64,000 nt of DNA, from NCBI RefSeq assembly GCF_037975245.1, contig NC_092577.1:11534013-11598012 (forward strand), written 5' to 3'. Positions 11,409 to 22,173 of the stretch are shown piece by piece (positions within the stretch are counted from its first letter, which is position 1; every line of letters starts with the position of its first letter). The notes under the pieces were generated by a model. It did no database searches, was not told where the DNA came from, and saw only the letters and a program-made list of their open reading frames with translations. A program made the position numbers and the translations under genes. This stretch comes from Apostichopus japonicus. Lineage: Eukaryota; Echinodermata; Holothuroidea; Aspidochirotida; Stichopodidae.

Positions 11409-13579
11409 ATGGCTTCGTCAACTCCTCTCACGGATCTGGCAGAGAACTTTTTCATGTGCTCTGTTTGCTTGGATCAACTTAAAGAACCGAAACAGTTACC
11501 ATGTCTTCATCGATATTGTAGAAATTGCTTGAAGACAGTCATTCAAGCAAGCTACGGTGTGACGCTAAATTGTCCATTGTGTAATCAGGAATACGTCATA
11601 CCAGAAAATGGAGTTGACGATTTCAAGACTGACTTTAGCATAAAGGGTGCGCTCGAGTTCATACAATTTCAAAACTCTTTTGAAAGTAAAGATTTAAAGA
11701 AATGTGTAAGGTGTTTGAAGAATACAAAAGTTTCAGCTTTTTGTATTAAGTGCAGAGATTACTTGTGTGAGCAATGTTACAAGGATCACGTCAGCAAAAA
11801 AATGTTTACAGATCACAAAACCCACATTCTGAGCTTGGATAATATAATATTAAAAAATATGACACTGGATAAATTGACGTCACTTACGGAAGACCCCAGG
11901 TGTCATATCCATGCAAAAAAAAAGCACAATTATGCTGCAGTTCTTGCAAAAATGTACCAGTGTGTTTGGCTTGTAGTTGTATATATTACAAGCACAAAGG
12001 TCATGACCTTCATGACGTAACTGAAACAGCAGATCGTGAAAGAACATTACTGAAACAAGAACTTGCTGAATTAACCAATTACAAAGGCCAATTATACGGC
12101 TTACCAACGAAAATACAAACTACTAAGCAGAAGCTGAATGAAAATGCAATGAAAAAGAAAGAAACATTGAAAAATCAGCACAAGCAGCAGGCACACAAGA
12201 TTAAAGATAAACTTGCGGAATGTACTAAAGAACGAAAAAGGGGTATAGATGACATCGGATGCAGAAGAACAGAAAACGACCGTCGGATAACTCTTGATTT
12301 TGAAGAGGAGTTGAGCCAAGTGAGAAAGAAATATGATAAAATCAGGAAAACAACGAATCAAATATATGACAACGAATCTAAAGAGTTTATAGACAAATGT
12401 AATGAAACTGAGGGCGAACTCTTTAAAAAACTTTGCAGCCTAGATGCTAACTTCAAGAATTTGACAATAGCAAAAGACCTGCATGTAAATCAAAATGAAG
12501 ATGAACTAAAACAAATGAGAGAATATTGCGAGCAGGTTATTAAACGGTACGAGAACTTCACAGCAACGACTACCTTTATTTTTGCTTCTAAAGACGATTG
12601 GACAGACGCTCAGTGTATTCCTGATATTAGAGCAGCCTGTAGATCTCTAATGGTAGAAATGAAAAAAGAATATCCACAGTTAGAATCTTTATCTGATTTT
12701 GTTATCAGCGATGTAAGAAAGGTTGTTATTGACAACGTCACGATTGCTAAGCAAACAGAGCCAGTGGTCAAACTTAAAGATAGATGTATCATTGATATTA
12801 TAAGCAGAGGAGTTTCCAAGATTGTCATAACTCAACAGGCAGGGTATTCACACATCACTGTGTTCAACAGTAAAGGTGAAATACAACTATAGATTGATAA
12901 GGTCAGGACTAGTCAACATTGGCGTTACTGTCGTCTGTTATCTGAGTTCAAATTTATAACAGTTTGGTGGCCTGATGAAATCAGTATTAATGATGTTCGT
13001 GATGTTGCAAATATCAGGAAGAATAGCTGTGACATCATTACTAGGTTGCCATTTGGTCTGTACGTAAATTGTGTGACTACGGATCCTGTGAAGAATCATA
13101 TTATTGTTGGTACTGACAGCAGAGATGTGTATGTATTTACTGATCAGTTGAATTACAGTCACAAAATGACACTACCAGATGTAATCGATACATCGTTTGA
13201 TGTCACTGTACATAGAGGGAGTCTCCTGGTCTGTGACAACTCGCGTGGTAGATCATTTGCAGTCACCATGGAGGAATCACAGAGTGAGCTGATGTATGAA
13301 TTCACCAAACCAGATCTTGATGGATTGGACTGGAGACCCATCAGTGTCTGCACAGACAAGAATGAGTTCATATACATGCTATGGAATATAGCCACCTCCT
13401 ATCAGTGGGGATGTATTCTAGTACAATACAGTCAGGATGGCCGACAGTTACTCACAACAAGAAAAGTATATGCTAACGTTAACCGCGTGTCAACATTAGA
13501 AGAGAACGGGATGGAAAAACTTCTAATATCAACAACGAGATGGGGAGAGTTGTACACGTTCGACCTAGTAGTGACGTAG
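11409..13579 (+). pseudogene. TRIM-family copy 2, frameshift plus nonsense
   Basis: The conserved ATG lies 19 nt after the acceptor. Codons 1-168 encode an intact C3HC4 RING and B-box 1. A 1-nt deletion in the A run at 11915-11923 breaks the frame at the start of B-box 2. In the next frame the gene is open through B-box 2, the coiled coil and into the propeller until TAG at 12890-12892, where the relatives have a Gln codon. After that the same frame is open to the family stop at 13577-13579. B-box 2 also has a 6-nt insertion (ACSCIYYKH against ACTYNKH in copy 3), which alters zinc-ligand spacing. With two lesions it is less decayed than copies 1 and 4. An assembly error in the homopolymer would remove one of them but not the TAG. 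Confidence 0.88.
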
Positions 13580-13696
13580 ATTTTTCAAATTATTTCAACT
13601 CATTATTAGAAGTTACCTTAGAACCTCAGGTTGCACTCAACCTAAATATACAGAAATGTATTCATCGAGATATATGACTTTAACTTTCTTTCCAAA

Positions 13697-13850
13697 TACA
13701 AGTGATGTAGCCGAGTGGACAAAGGAGGTGGCATTTGAAGCAATGAGGCTTAGCAATTGAGAGGTTTGGGGTTGCATCCACGGCCAAGTCATGGTAAGGT
13801 GGATTTCCTATCCAAGAGCAATCTAGGGTTTTTCCATCGGAAATGACTCT
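13697..13850 (+). mobile_element. Possible tRNA(Ser/Leu)-like SINE
   Basis: The head 'gatgtagccgagtggacaaagg' looks like a type-II tRNA D-arm region, and 'gaggtttggggttgcatcc' looks like a B-box region. It is followed by 'agggtttttccatcgg', a kind of sequence often seen in SINE bodies. There is a single copy here, so the call is tentative. Confidence 0.35.
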
Positions 13851-14439
13851 CTAAATTTAAAAATATTCCAAATTTGAGTTAAAATGTTGATTTGGAAGCC
13901 ATCCGACGTGAAAGTTGTAATCCATAAGCCTTTGCGGCCTTTTCTCAAACATTTCGTAAAATAACTGCCAGATTAGTATTATGATTATCATTATCGCAAT
14001 GTTTGATTTCTTTCCTTGTATTATTATGTTTGTTTTCATTTCCTGACAGACAGATGATCTCTAAAAAGAACCATAGTATGAATTGTACTATGTTAATGTA
14101 TTTCAACAGATAGTTGGGAGTTGTGAAGTCCAAGTAATATCTTCCTGGTAAGAATTATCATAGCTCACAGGTGAGAGTCACTGGTTTTAATGTCCAACTT
14201 GTTTCTGAACATATTCCGTGTGTAAAGGTGGGGCCCCTTGAATGTAGCCCTTGGTAGAGGCTATAGGTGCTAAACGAGAATAGGCAATTCACTTAGACAT
14301 AAATAACAGGAATATACTAAAACAATGAGATATGAGTGAACCAAATTGAGTTCCCTGTAAATTCTAATCTGTCAATTTATCAATTTCGATTAAGAAATAT
14401 TTATATTCTATTAATTCTTTCTGGCATCCATGTGGTATT

Positions 14440-14690
14440 TTCGATCACCGCTGACTGTACTTGTTGGACTAAAATGGTAAAATTTAGCCAAAGTACTTGA
14501 TACCCACGTAAAAGTTAATTAAAACTACCGTAAGTATTAAAAATGACATCGTTGTATTAGCATAAACAACGTTGACTGTACCTAAACCGATATATCGTAG
14601 CAACAGTTCTGGATACAAAGGACATTAAACCCAATAAAATCTCAATATTGAAAAAGAGCATCGATGTACAGGCACTCTTATACGTTGTTC
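14440..14690. repeat. Degenerate ~105-nt satellite, 3' of copy 2
   Basis: It carries the same monomer words as at 3300-3680 ('gttgactgtacctaaaccgatatatc', 'cccaataaaatctcaatattgaaaa', 'gcatcgatgtac'). Confidence 0.55.
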
Positions 14691-15159
14691 CGTTTTTATT
14701 GAATTTTATTCTATCTAACTGTAAAAATTGATCATAAACAACATTTGGAACGTCAGAACATATATATATTCTAACTTTGTGGTTCTTGTTGTGGTTGTTT
14801 CAGAAATATTTTCTTATACAGTTTTCTTTTTATCAAGGTTAAGCTGAGTCATATCTTATTTCTTTGCCTTTGTTCGTAAAGTTACCCTAATCTACTTTAA
14901 ACGATAGTTTAGTACAAGATATATTTATCTTTATCACATAATTCAATAAGTCATTTCCACATTTATTTAAAAATGACACCACACCTGATGTAAGTTTATC
15001 TGATTATATTTAGCTTTAAACTCCTGCCTTCATTAACACGTTCTGCTTTGTGTCTGTATTTGTGAAGCACTTGCCAATGTTGTTGGTCTTCTAATACACG
15101 GTCATCCTCTTTATTACCCTTAATGTAACATCTGTCTGAAGAAACATATACGATATAAA
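14691..15159. other. AT-rich spacer
   Basis: I see nothing beyond AT-rich sequence, ending in a short (TA)n tract at about 15154-15172. Confidence 0.5.
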
Positions 15160-17560
15160 TATATATATATATTTTTGTAATACAGATTGAGATATTATAT
15201 CTCATGTCAGTAACATAGCATATGAACCTATTTAATTTCAATCGTTGTAACAAACCATAAATAAAATTTGCTAATCTAAGTTAATATTTTGTCAGAGGAT
15301 ACTTAGTTTTTCACTTATTTTAGTAAATAGAAACAAATATATGATCCTGATCAAAACGGTCTTTGAAACTAAACAGAATGCGTGATTTGCGTCAGATGAT
15401 TGCACCTGTATTCGAGTTAAATAATCGAGTTTGTCTGGATGGGTACATTCCACAATACTAAGGAACACACGCATAGACGCATTAAATGTTCAACGTCAGT
15501 TTAATACAAGTAATTATTCATTGCTGTTATGGTAAAGTCTGATTAATCTAGCTTCTCAATAGAAACCTTAACTAACAATTGGCGTATGCCGTTAATGATG
15601 TAACCAATATATGCTATGGTGTGTTTGGTAATTAGGTAAAATGAGTGTCTATATTGTTCAACAATGACGTTTGTGAAGTAGTTTTTTTCAGTGCAATTGT
15701 ATTATTGAAATAAGGGTAAAATGGCTTCAATGAGTTGGTGAAGAATGAATGGAACAATATCTCTTCTTCCTCCAAAAAGCGGAATGCATGATCATGTTGA
15801 TTCCACATTAACATCCTTTGTTCGAAGAAATTGGAATAGCTGTTGTTAATATGATGAGTGGCGATGTTAAGACCTACGAGTTTCTTTCATTGCTTTGTAT
15901 TTTCAACACGATTGCCTCCCACACTACGATAAAAGGAGGTCTGTCATATATAGTAATGTGTCACAGAGAAAGGATGTCTTTGATTGATCGTAACTGATAA
16001 TATCGCAATAATTCATTTTTGTTTAATGTGAGGTTCCTACAAAAACGGGAACATAAATAGATGTATTAATTTGAGAAACGGTACCAACTGATGGATATGT
16101 TATGATCATCTTTTGTATCTTCTGCTTACTTTCAACGCATTTAAATTACTACTTATCACATTTGGGAAATTTCAAAATATGGTTTTATAATGCCATTTTC
16201 TAAAGCAAATCTAGACAGATAAAGGCATTTAATTGCATCCATTGATATGGATAATAGTATCACTTTTGAGGAAGTATCCACAGAAAGCCTTTCTTGGATA
16301 TGGCAGTTGTAAGTGATGGCGCTATAGTGGGATAATGACAGAAACAATTGCCTTGCTTATCATTATTCTTCTTATGAATTTCGATGTAGGTAGGATTTTG
16401 TGATTAAAATCACGAAAAGAATAACAAAGTTGGAATGGGGAAGAAGTGTAAATATAAATAATATAAATTCGAACTTTAAATGTTTAAGATTGAATGGAAT
16501 TCACCTATTACGCTGATAAATATAGCGGCAAGTTGAGTTAGTTTAGTTTGCTCAATGCAAACAATCTTCGGCAGATGGAAATTATGATGAGATTTAAGAT
16601 ATGATATGGGTAAAGTAATAACATGCTCATCGCGATGAGTTCCAACTGACAAAAGCTACAACTGACTTGTGTTTAAAGAATGGTTTATTTACACTATGTG
16701 TATTTAACAGGGTCAAAGACTAACTAAATTTATTTATAAATATATCGCGTGACAACGAGCTATAGGTCTGTTACTGTACACCCCATTTCCTGTCAACGTA
16801 GAATGCATATCGAAACTGTTTCTGCCAGTATTAGAGGGTAAACATACCAAGAAATTTGGTAGTAAACTTGATATTCCGACGTTTACTAAGATTGTTAAGA
16901 CGACAGCAGCTTCAAGTGACCAGAAGAGCAGTGTGTATGAACATAAAGAACCAATAGTAAGTTACGCTCTAATTACGCAGAGAGGAACCGCCCATTTCTA
17001 TCGTCAGAGTGGGAGAAGATGCGGAAGATAATTATTATAAATTCGAGCTTTAGATGTAAAGGATGGAATTAATATATTACGTGGATAAATTGTGCCGCAA
17101 GTTTAGTTGTTGTTTAATGCAAACAATCTGAGCAGATGAAAAGTATGATGGTGTTTCATAGCGGTAAAGTAATAAGTCCAAGTGACTGAGTTGCAACTGA
17201 CTTGCGTTTGGAAACACTTTATTTACACAACGTGCAACGTCGTTTACTTCACAGTGTCAAAGTCTAACTATATTAAATTGATAAATCCATCAGTCATGTG
17301 ACAGGCTGCCACTGTATGCGCCATTTTCCTTTCAACGTGGAATGCGTATTGAATCTGTTTCTGCTAGAATCAGAGGAAAAAATAGAACCCAAAAGTTTAA
17401 ATTAAACTTGACATACTGACGTTCACGACCAATCGTAAGACGACAACAGCTTCAAGTGACCAGAGGAGCAGTTTGTATGAACATAACGAACTAACAGTAA
17501 GTTACGCTCTAATTACGCAGAGAGGAACCGCCCATTTCTATCGTCAGGAAAAATAATGTA
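15160..17560. repeat. Segmental duplication block, partner of 39850-42180
   Basis: The block is nearly identical to 39850-42180, including 'aatacagattgagatatt', 'ggatgtctttgattgatcg' and 'gatatggataatagtatcac'. Inside it, about 16440-17010 and 17020-17548 are a direct tandem duplication of roughly 540 nt. Each half ends in 'gaggaaccgcccatttctatcgtcag'. The same internal pair is present at 41100-41670 and 41675-42170, so the tandem doubling predates the larger duplication. Short open frames differ by frameshifts between the two blocks, so I call no gene. Confidence 0.75.
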
Positions 17561-17838
17561 GGCCTATTACTTTATTATGCTGGTATTGTTCGAGTAACTG
17601 TTCTGGAGCTAGAAGGATTCTTTGGACACTGTCATTCGACTTTGTTTAACATTATTTACTGATATGTATGCATTGATGTATATAGATGTATGTATACACG
17701 AGAGCTGGTAAGATATCCTTGTAGTGTTGAAAGATTAACATTTAGGAGTATAAGGTACACCGGTGACGGCCATATGTTGTGGATTTTGTAATATTGATGA
17801 ATCCGAGGACATACGTAAAACAACATTTACCATGTGTA

Positions 17839-20800
17839 CAGTACCGCTCACGTATAACTCGCGTAGACGTATACTCTACGTTTATCTACGCGATTATACG
17901 CGATTACACGATGTTATACGTTTCTGTACGCGACTTTCTACGCGGTGTCTACGCGGCGTCTACGCCGTGTCTACGCGGCTTAGGGCTTCGCTTCAGTGCA
18001 CCTGAATAGGGATTATACGCGCGTAAAGACGTACAATCTCGTATAATCTGTAAACGTAGGATATTCTCAGCCGCTTTATATAGCAGAGCTTCTATGGGTT
18101 AGAATAAACTGTGATGCAGAAAAGAGTCGGTAAACTCAACAACAAGTAATGTCTCCTAAGCCTTTCCAAAATATTCAACCACAGAGTAAGCATATACTTA
18201 AGCCGTTAAGAATAAGAGTAACAAAGAAAACAGCGCTACTAGAAGTACAAACGATCGATACAATCAGTGCAGGAAAACTTCAGCAAGGAAACTTTATCAA
18301 TTACAATGTGCACCAGTCTGTTAATATTTATACGAGTTCCTCCCGTTGGGCATTCAATTGAATGTAGGTAACAATTAATGAGAACAAGGTAGGCCTTGGC
18401 CTATCCTACCTTTTAGCCTTCATCGAAAGTTACGCCGTATATGCCTCGCAAGAAAACCACGATAACCGTTTAATGAAAAAAAAAACAATATTTGAACTTG
18501 AAGATCTGACTTCCCCCAAAAGCAATGACAAGGTTTTGGTTAGGCCTACTATGAAAAAATATTTTCAGAAGAAAACCCTTACGATTTTTTTCCACAAATA
18601 TTGAGGCTTAGGTATTAGTGCTTCCTCACAATCAAGGAGCCTCCAAGAATTTCGCTCCGCTTACGTAAAACTTCTATATATATATATAACACGTGGAAAG
18701 ACCCGATTTTTTACACACATAATTCCCATTGACATTAGTCACGGAACATAAATTGGTCATCGACATTCGAACTTGCCCAGGTTCACTTCACCATGGGAAC
18801 GAAAGAAGTTTTATCAGTCGAAGTTTATGATTGGTTGCCTTTTTAATAAAATGTTATCGTTAACACAAACATAAGCGACTTTGGATACTTTTCCTACTGT
18901 ATATGTAGCGTTTCTATTTTGCACTCCTGGCACGATGCCAAACAAAATATTTCGAAATGCAGTGTATTGCTTTTTTCACAAGGGCCATTGCTGGTATGTT
19001 ATATTGAAAGTACATAGGCCTGGCCATTCAGAAAGTGTTGAAAAATCGTGTAAGGTGAATTAATGATTTGAACAAAGTCAAAGGTGATACAACTTTGAAC
19101 ACAAAATTGCTGCGAAGAAATATATTGAAGTAACGTCATGTTTTGACAAAAGCATTCAATGTACAATAACTCTTTACCTTTTGAAACAAAAATTCAAGCA
19201 GAAGGAGTGGGGAGCAGTAACATGAAATAAGAGAAATATCGACATATTGATGATAATGGCCATCGGTATATCTTATCCTGGTTCTAAGTGGCTTCCGTTC
19301 AACAAAAATATCGTTTTACCTAGGCTCAAAACGTCGCACAAAATATTTTCAAAACAACGGCACACATGAAGTAATCCAATAAATCCCAGACTGAATAACG
19401 AATATAAATACACTACAGCATCGTTACTTTAAATTTTACCTCCTGCCGACACAACCGAAAATGTTTAATGTTTAATATGTAGCACGGAGATACGAATTGA
19501 ACTTTTAAAAAAAAAATAATTTCAACGTTTTAACATGTCACTCCCGTAGCTCCTTAAAAGTTGCTAAGCTTTTTATTGATAACGCCGAACGTACCGCCAT
19601 TACCAGACACACAAGGCGCCACGAAATGTAACACTGTTTAAAAAGTCGGAAACATCTGAAAGTACTAGTAATATGCAAATGTTACGAACGTTTTACCCCT
19701 ACGTTAAGTGTATTTTTTCTCACCGTTCAATCGTCCGGTTATTTTCCTTTTTTTTATCTTCAATGGTTATCGAAGTTTGTTTTTGACAATGAGGAAATGT
19801 TATTCGCAAAATTTGAACACATTGAGAAACAAATCCCAGTGCGTAAAATCTCACGAACATAATTGTACTTCCAGGAATCCAGGGTAAAGCTCGTTGCTGC
19901 AAAGGTTGAGCTCACATGCGCTAAGCAAGGTACCTGGGAGACTGCTTGGGCCACCCCTCCTCTCTTACGAGACGGGTTAATATAGTGTCGCACGTTTTTG
20001 GCAGTTTGCCAGGGTTGTAACAACTCCTTGTTAGGTCAGAATGGAATGCAAATTAACAGGTGTCAGGCTTGTGAGCAGAAACCAGGACATGACCTAGATT
20101 TCCAGGGTAGTCAATATTCCGCGCGCGCACCTGCAGTTGGGATATTTGGTGATCACGTTTTAGTACGCATGACATGGGAAAACAAAAACCTCAAATGAAA
20201 CTTACTGTTGGAATACGTGGATTTTACTCTTCTGATGTTCGGTTACAACTGGTTCTTATAATGTCAAGTTGAATGGAGCTGGTAAGCATCTTAGCGCCAT
20301 TGTAAATTGTGCTCGAACACTTTTGTCATGGCCAATCAGTCTGTGGATCCTAAATGTTTTTTATTTGGCAAACGGACATTCAAGGGAAAAAGTCATGCAA
20401 TTGGAAACTGTTTTCCTACATTCTAAGAAGTATAAGTTTTTTTACGTAACACCTCTTTTTTTGTTCAAAGTTTTGTTTTAGCATAGGCCTAGGCCTACTC
20501 AAATCAACTGAGGGAGAACAGGATGTTCAATGAAGGTTTACATATTTTCATATGAAAGGTCCGCCGTTTTGCGGCAAATTCTCTGCCTCTTTCAATACAT
20601 ATTTTCCAATAACACACTTCTTGCGACAAAAATTACCATACGTTTGAGTTGTTCTTTTTTTTTCAAATAAAATAATGTTTCTCGTACGAAATCTGAAAAA
20701 AACGGGCGGCCATTATTTTTTCTTTTCATTGCTTTAATACTAGTTCGGAATACGTTGCTTCCTTTACAAAATATTATTTAATGATAGTTTAGATTGCTTG

Positions 20801-21408
20801 TAATCCGAATAGACACCCGGGGATTCAGGAAAAAGGAGGCCCCTTGTGCGGGCGAAAAACATGTTTTGTTTTTAACCGGCCCTGCTTCAAAGTTGTTCGG
20901 TGGAATTTTTTCTTTTCATTCCAACGAACCAACGGTAAATTAAATAAAAATTGACAAAGAAACGCTTAGTAATACTTTATTATTTCTTCCAAATGTTGAC
21001 AACTATTCAAAGTAAACTAATCCTCCGTGGAACAGAACCTCCACAACTGAAAAATAAAGTCGGGGAAAGAAACACTGAATAGAAACCCAATTAACAAAAA
21101 AAATTCTATGCCATCAAACACTTTACCTTCGTCCCCTTCGCTGCAAAGTGAATATCACCTCTTAAACTACGATGTAAGAAACGGCTGTTTTAAACATCTC
21201 ACTAACTCTTTCGGCGACTTTAATCCCTATTCATTGAGCACAATAGCATTTCCTGCGTATAAACTCGTAGAGGGATTATACGCGGTGTCTACGCGGCCTC
21301 TACGCGGCAATTTCTTTGTCAACGAGTTTATACGCGAGTGTACGTGTTTATACGTGTTTATACGATTCTGTGCGCGTACACATGTCCAGTTATACGTGAG
21401 CGGTACTG
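17839..21408. mobile_element. Non-autonomous pogo-like DNA transposon, 3.57 kb
   Basis: The ends are perfect 21-bp terminal inverted repeats (17839-17859 and 21388-21408) beginning CAGTACCGCTCACG. Each end is flanked outside by TA (17837-17838, 21409-21410), as expected for a TA target-site duplication. Just inside each end lies a dense cluster of 'tacgcg' and 'tctacgcgg' words on both strands (about 17860-17985 and 21270-21380), which could be subterminal transposase-binding sites. CAGT ends with a TA duplication are typical of pogo/Tigger elements in the Tc1/mariner superfamily; that family name is an inference. No transposase is visible. The longest frames inside are under 90 codons and unrecognised. 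The related spacer downstream of copy 4 lacks this element. Confidence 0.75.
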
Positions 21409-21410
21409 TA

Positions 21411-22154
21411 CCTACAAATACAAATAAAACCTTCTTTTAATGTACGCATCATCTCGTCGATTGTTAAGTACAGAAGTCTGAATGGAAACATAATGCTATC
21501 AGAACCTACTATGTCACCCCCCCCACTCTTCACCTCCCAAAACAGTTGCAATTGAACCCTCAGACTCCTTATGTTGTAACACCTGGCATTCTTACACACA
21601 ACCAATAGTGACGCAGTGTATAGTTTCTATGGTTTACTGTGACTGTTTTTCCTTTTATATGTTCAAAATATGATGCAGTGCACTTAATTGTATAGCTATA
21701 TATATATATTCCACGAGTAAGTAAAAAATAACAAATGGGAAGAGACCGCACTCTAGACCACGCAGTCTGAACACGCTCCCTACTAAGAAAATAGTGGGTC
21801 ATTCGTCTTTGGAAATTATTCAGATTGAGAAGTCAATCCATTAAAATTGTGCAAATTTTATTTTTAAGGTTCTCAAGCCTTCTACTACTAGATATCATCC
21901 AACCCCCTACCCAAACTCCCCTTCCCATCCCCCTCCTCCTCCACCCCATTGTTTTCCATTGCAAGCAAGAAAAGGTGTTTGTGCAAAGCTGGACAATTTT
22001 ACTACATTTACAGCAAGTTCACCAAATAAATTACTACTTTGTTCACTGGGTTACTCTTTCTTAAATTATTTGAATTTTGTATGGAAGTGATTGGAATTAC
22101 TATCACACGAATATACCCTGAGGGGTTTTAATTCTTTTTATTTATAAATCGCAG
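21411..22154. other. 5' flank of TRIM copy 3
   Basis: No gene is seen. The stretch matches 43105-43740 upstream of copy 5, for example 'gtctgaatggaaacataatgct' and 'gcaagaaaaggtgtttgtgcaaag'. It ends in the conserved splice acceptor. Confidence 0.6.
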
Positions 22155-22173
22155 AATCTCGTCCACCAGCTCA
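22135..22173 (+). promoter_or_regulatory. 3' splice site and short 5'-UTR exon start of copy 3
   Basis: A T-rich tract leads to 'ataaatcgcag', with AG at 22153-22154 and 19 nt from there to the ATG. The same arrangement precedes all six sense copies: AG at 543-544, 11388-11389, 34894-34895, 44698-44699 and 63379-63380, with 18-26 nt to the ATG. The conserved position supports a 5'-UTR intron. The donor exon is not identifiable. Confidence 0.65.

Noticed and set aside
564-13579. Copies as processed retrogenes
   Set aside because: They share long upstream and downstream flanks and a 5' splice site. They lack poly-A tails and target duplications, so DNA duplication fits better.
18149-18361. 70-codon ORF inside the pogo-like element
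   Set aside because: No transposase motif, no splice context and no second copy in the window to test conservation.
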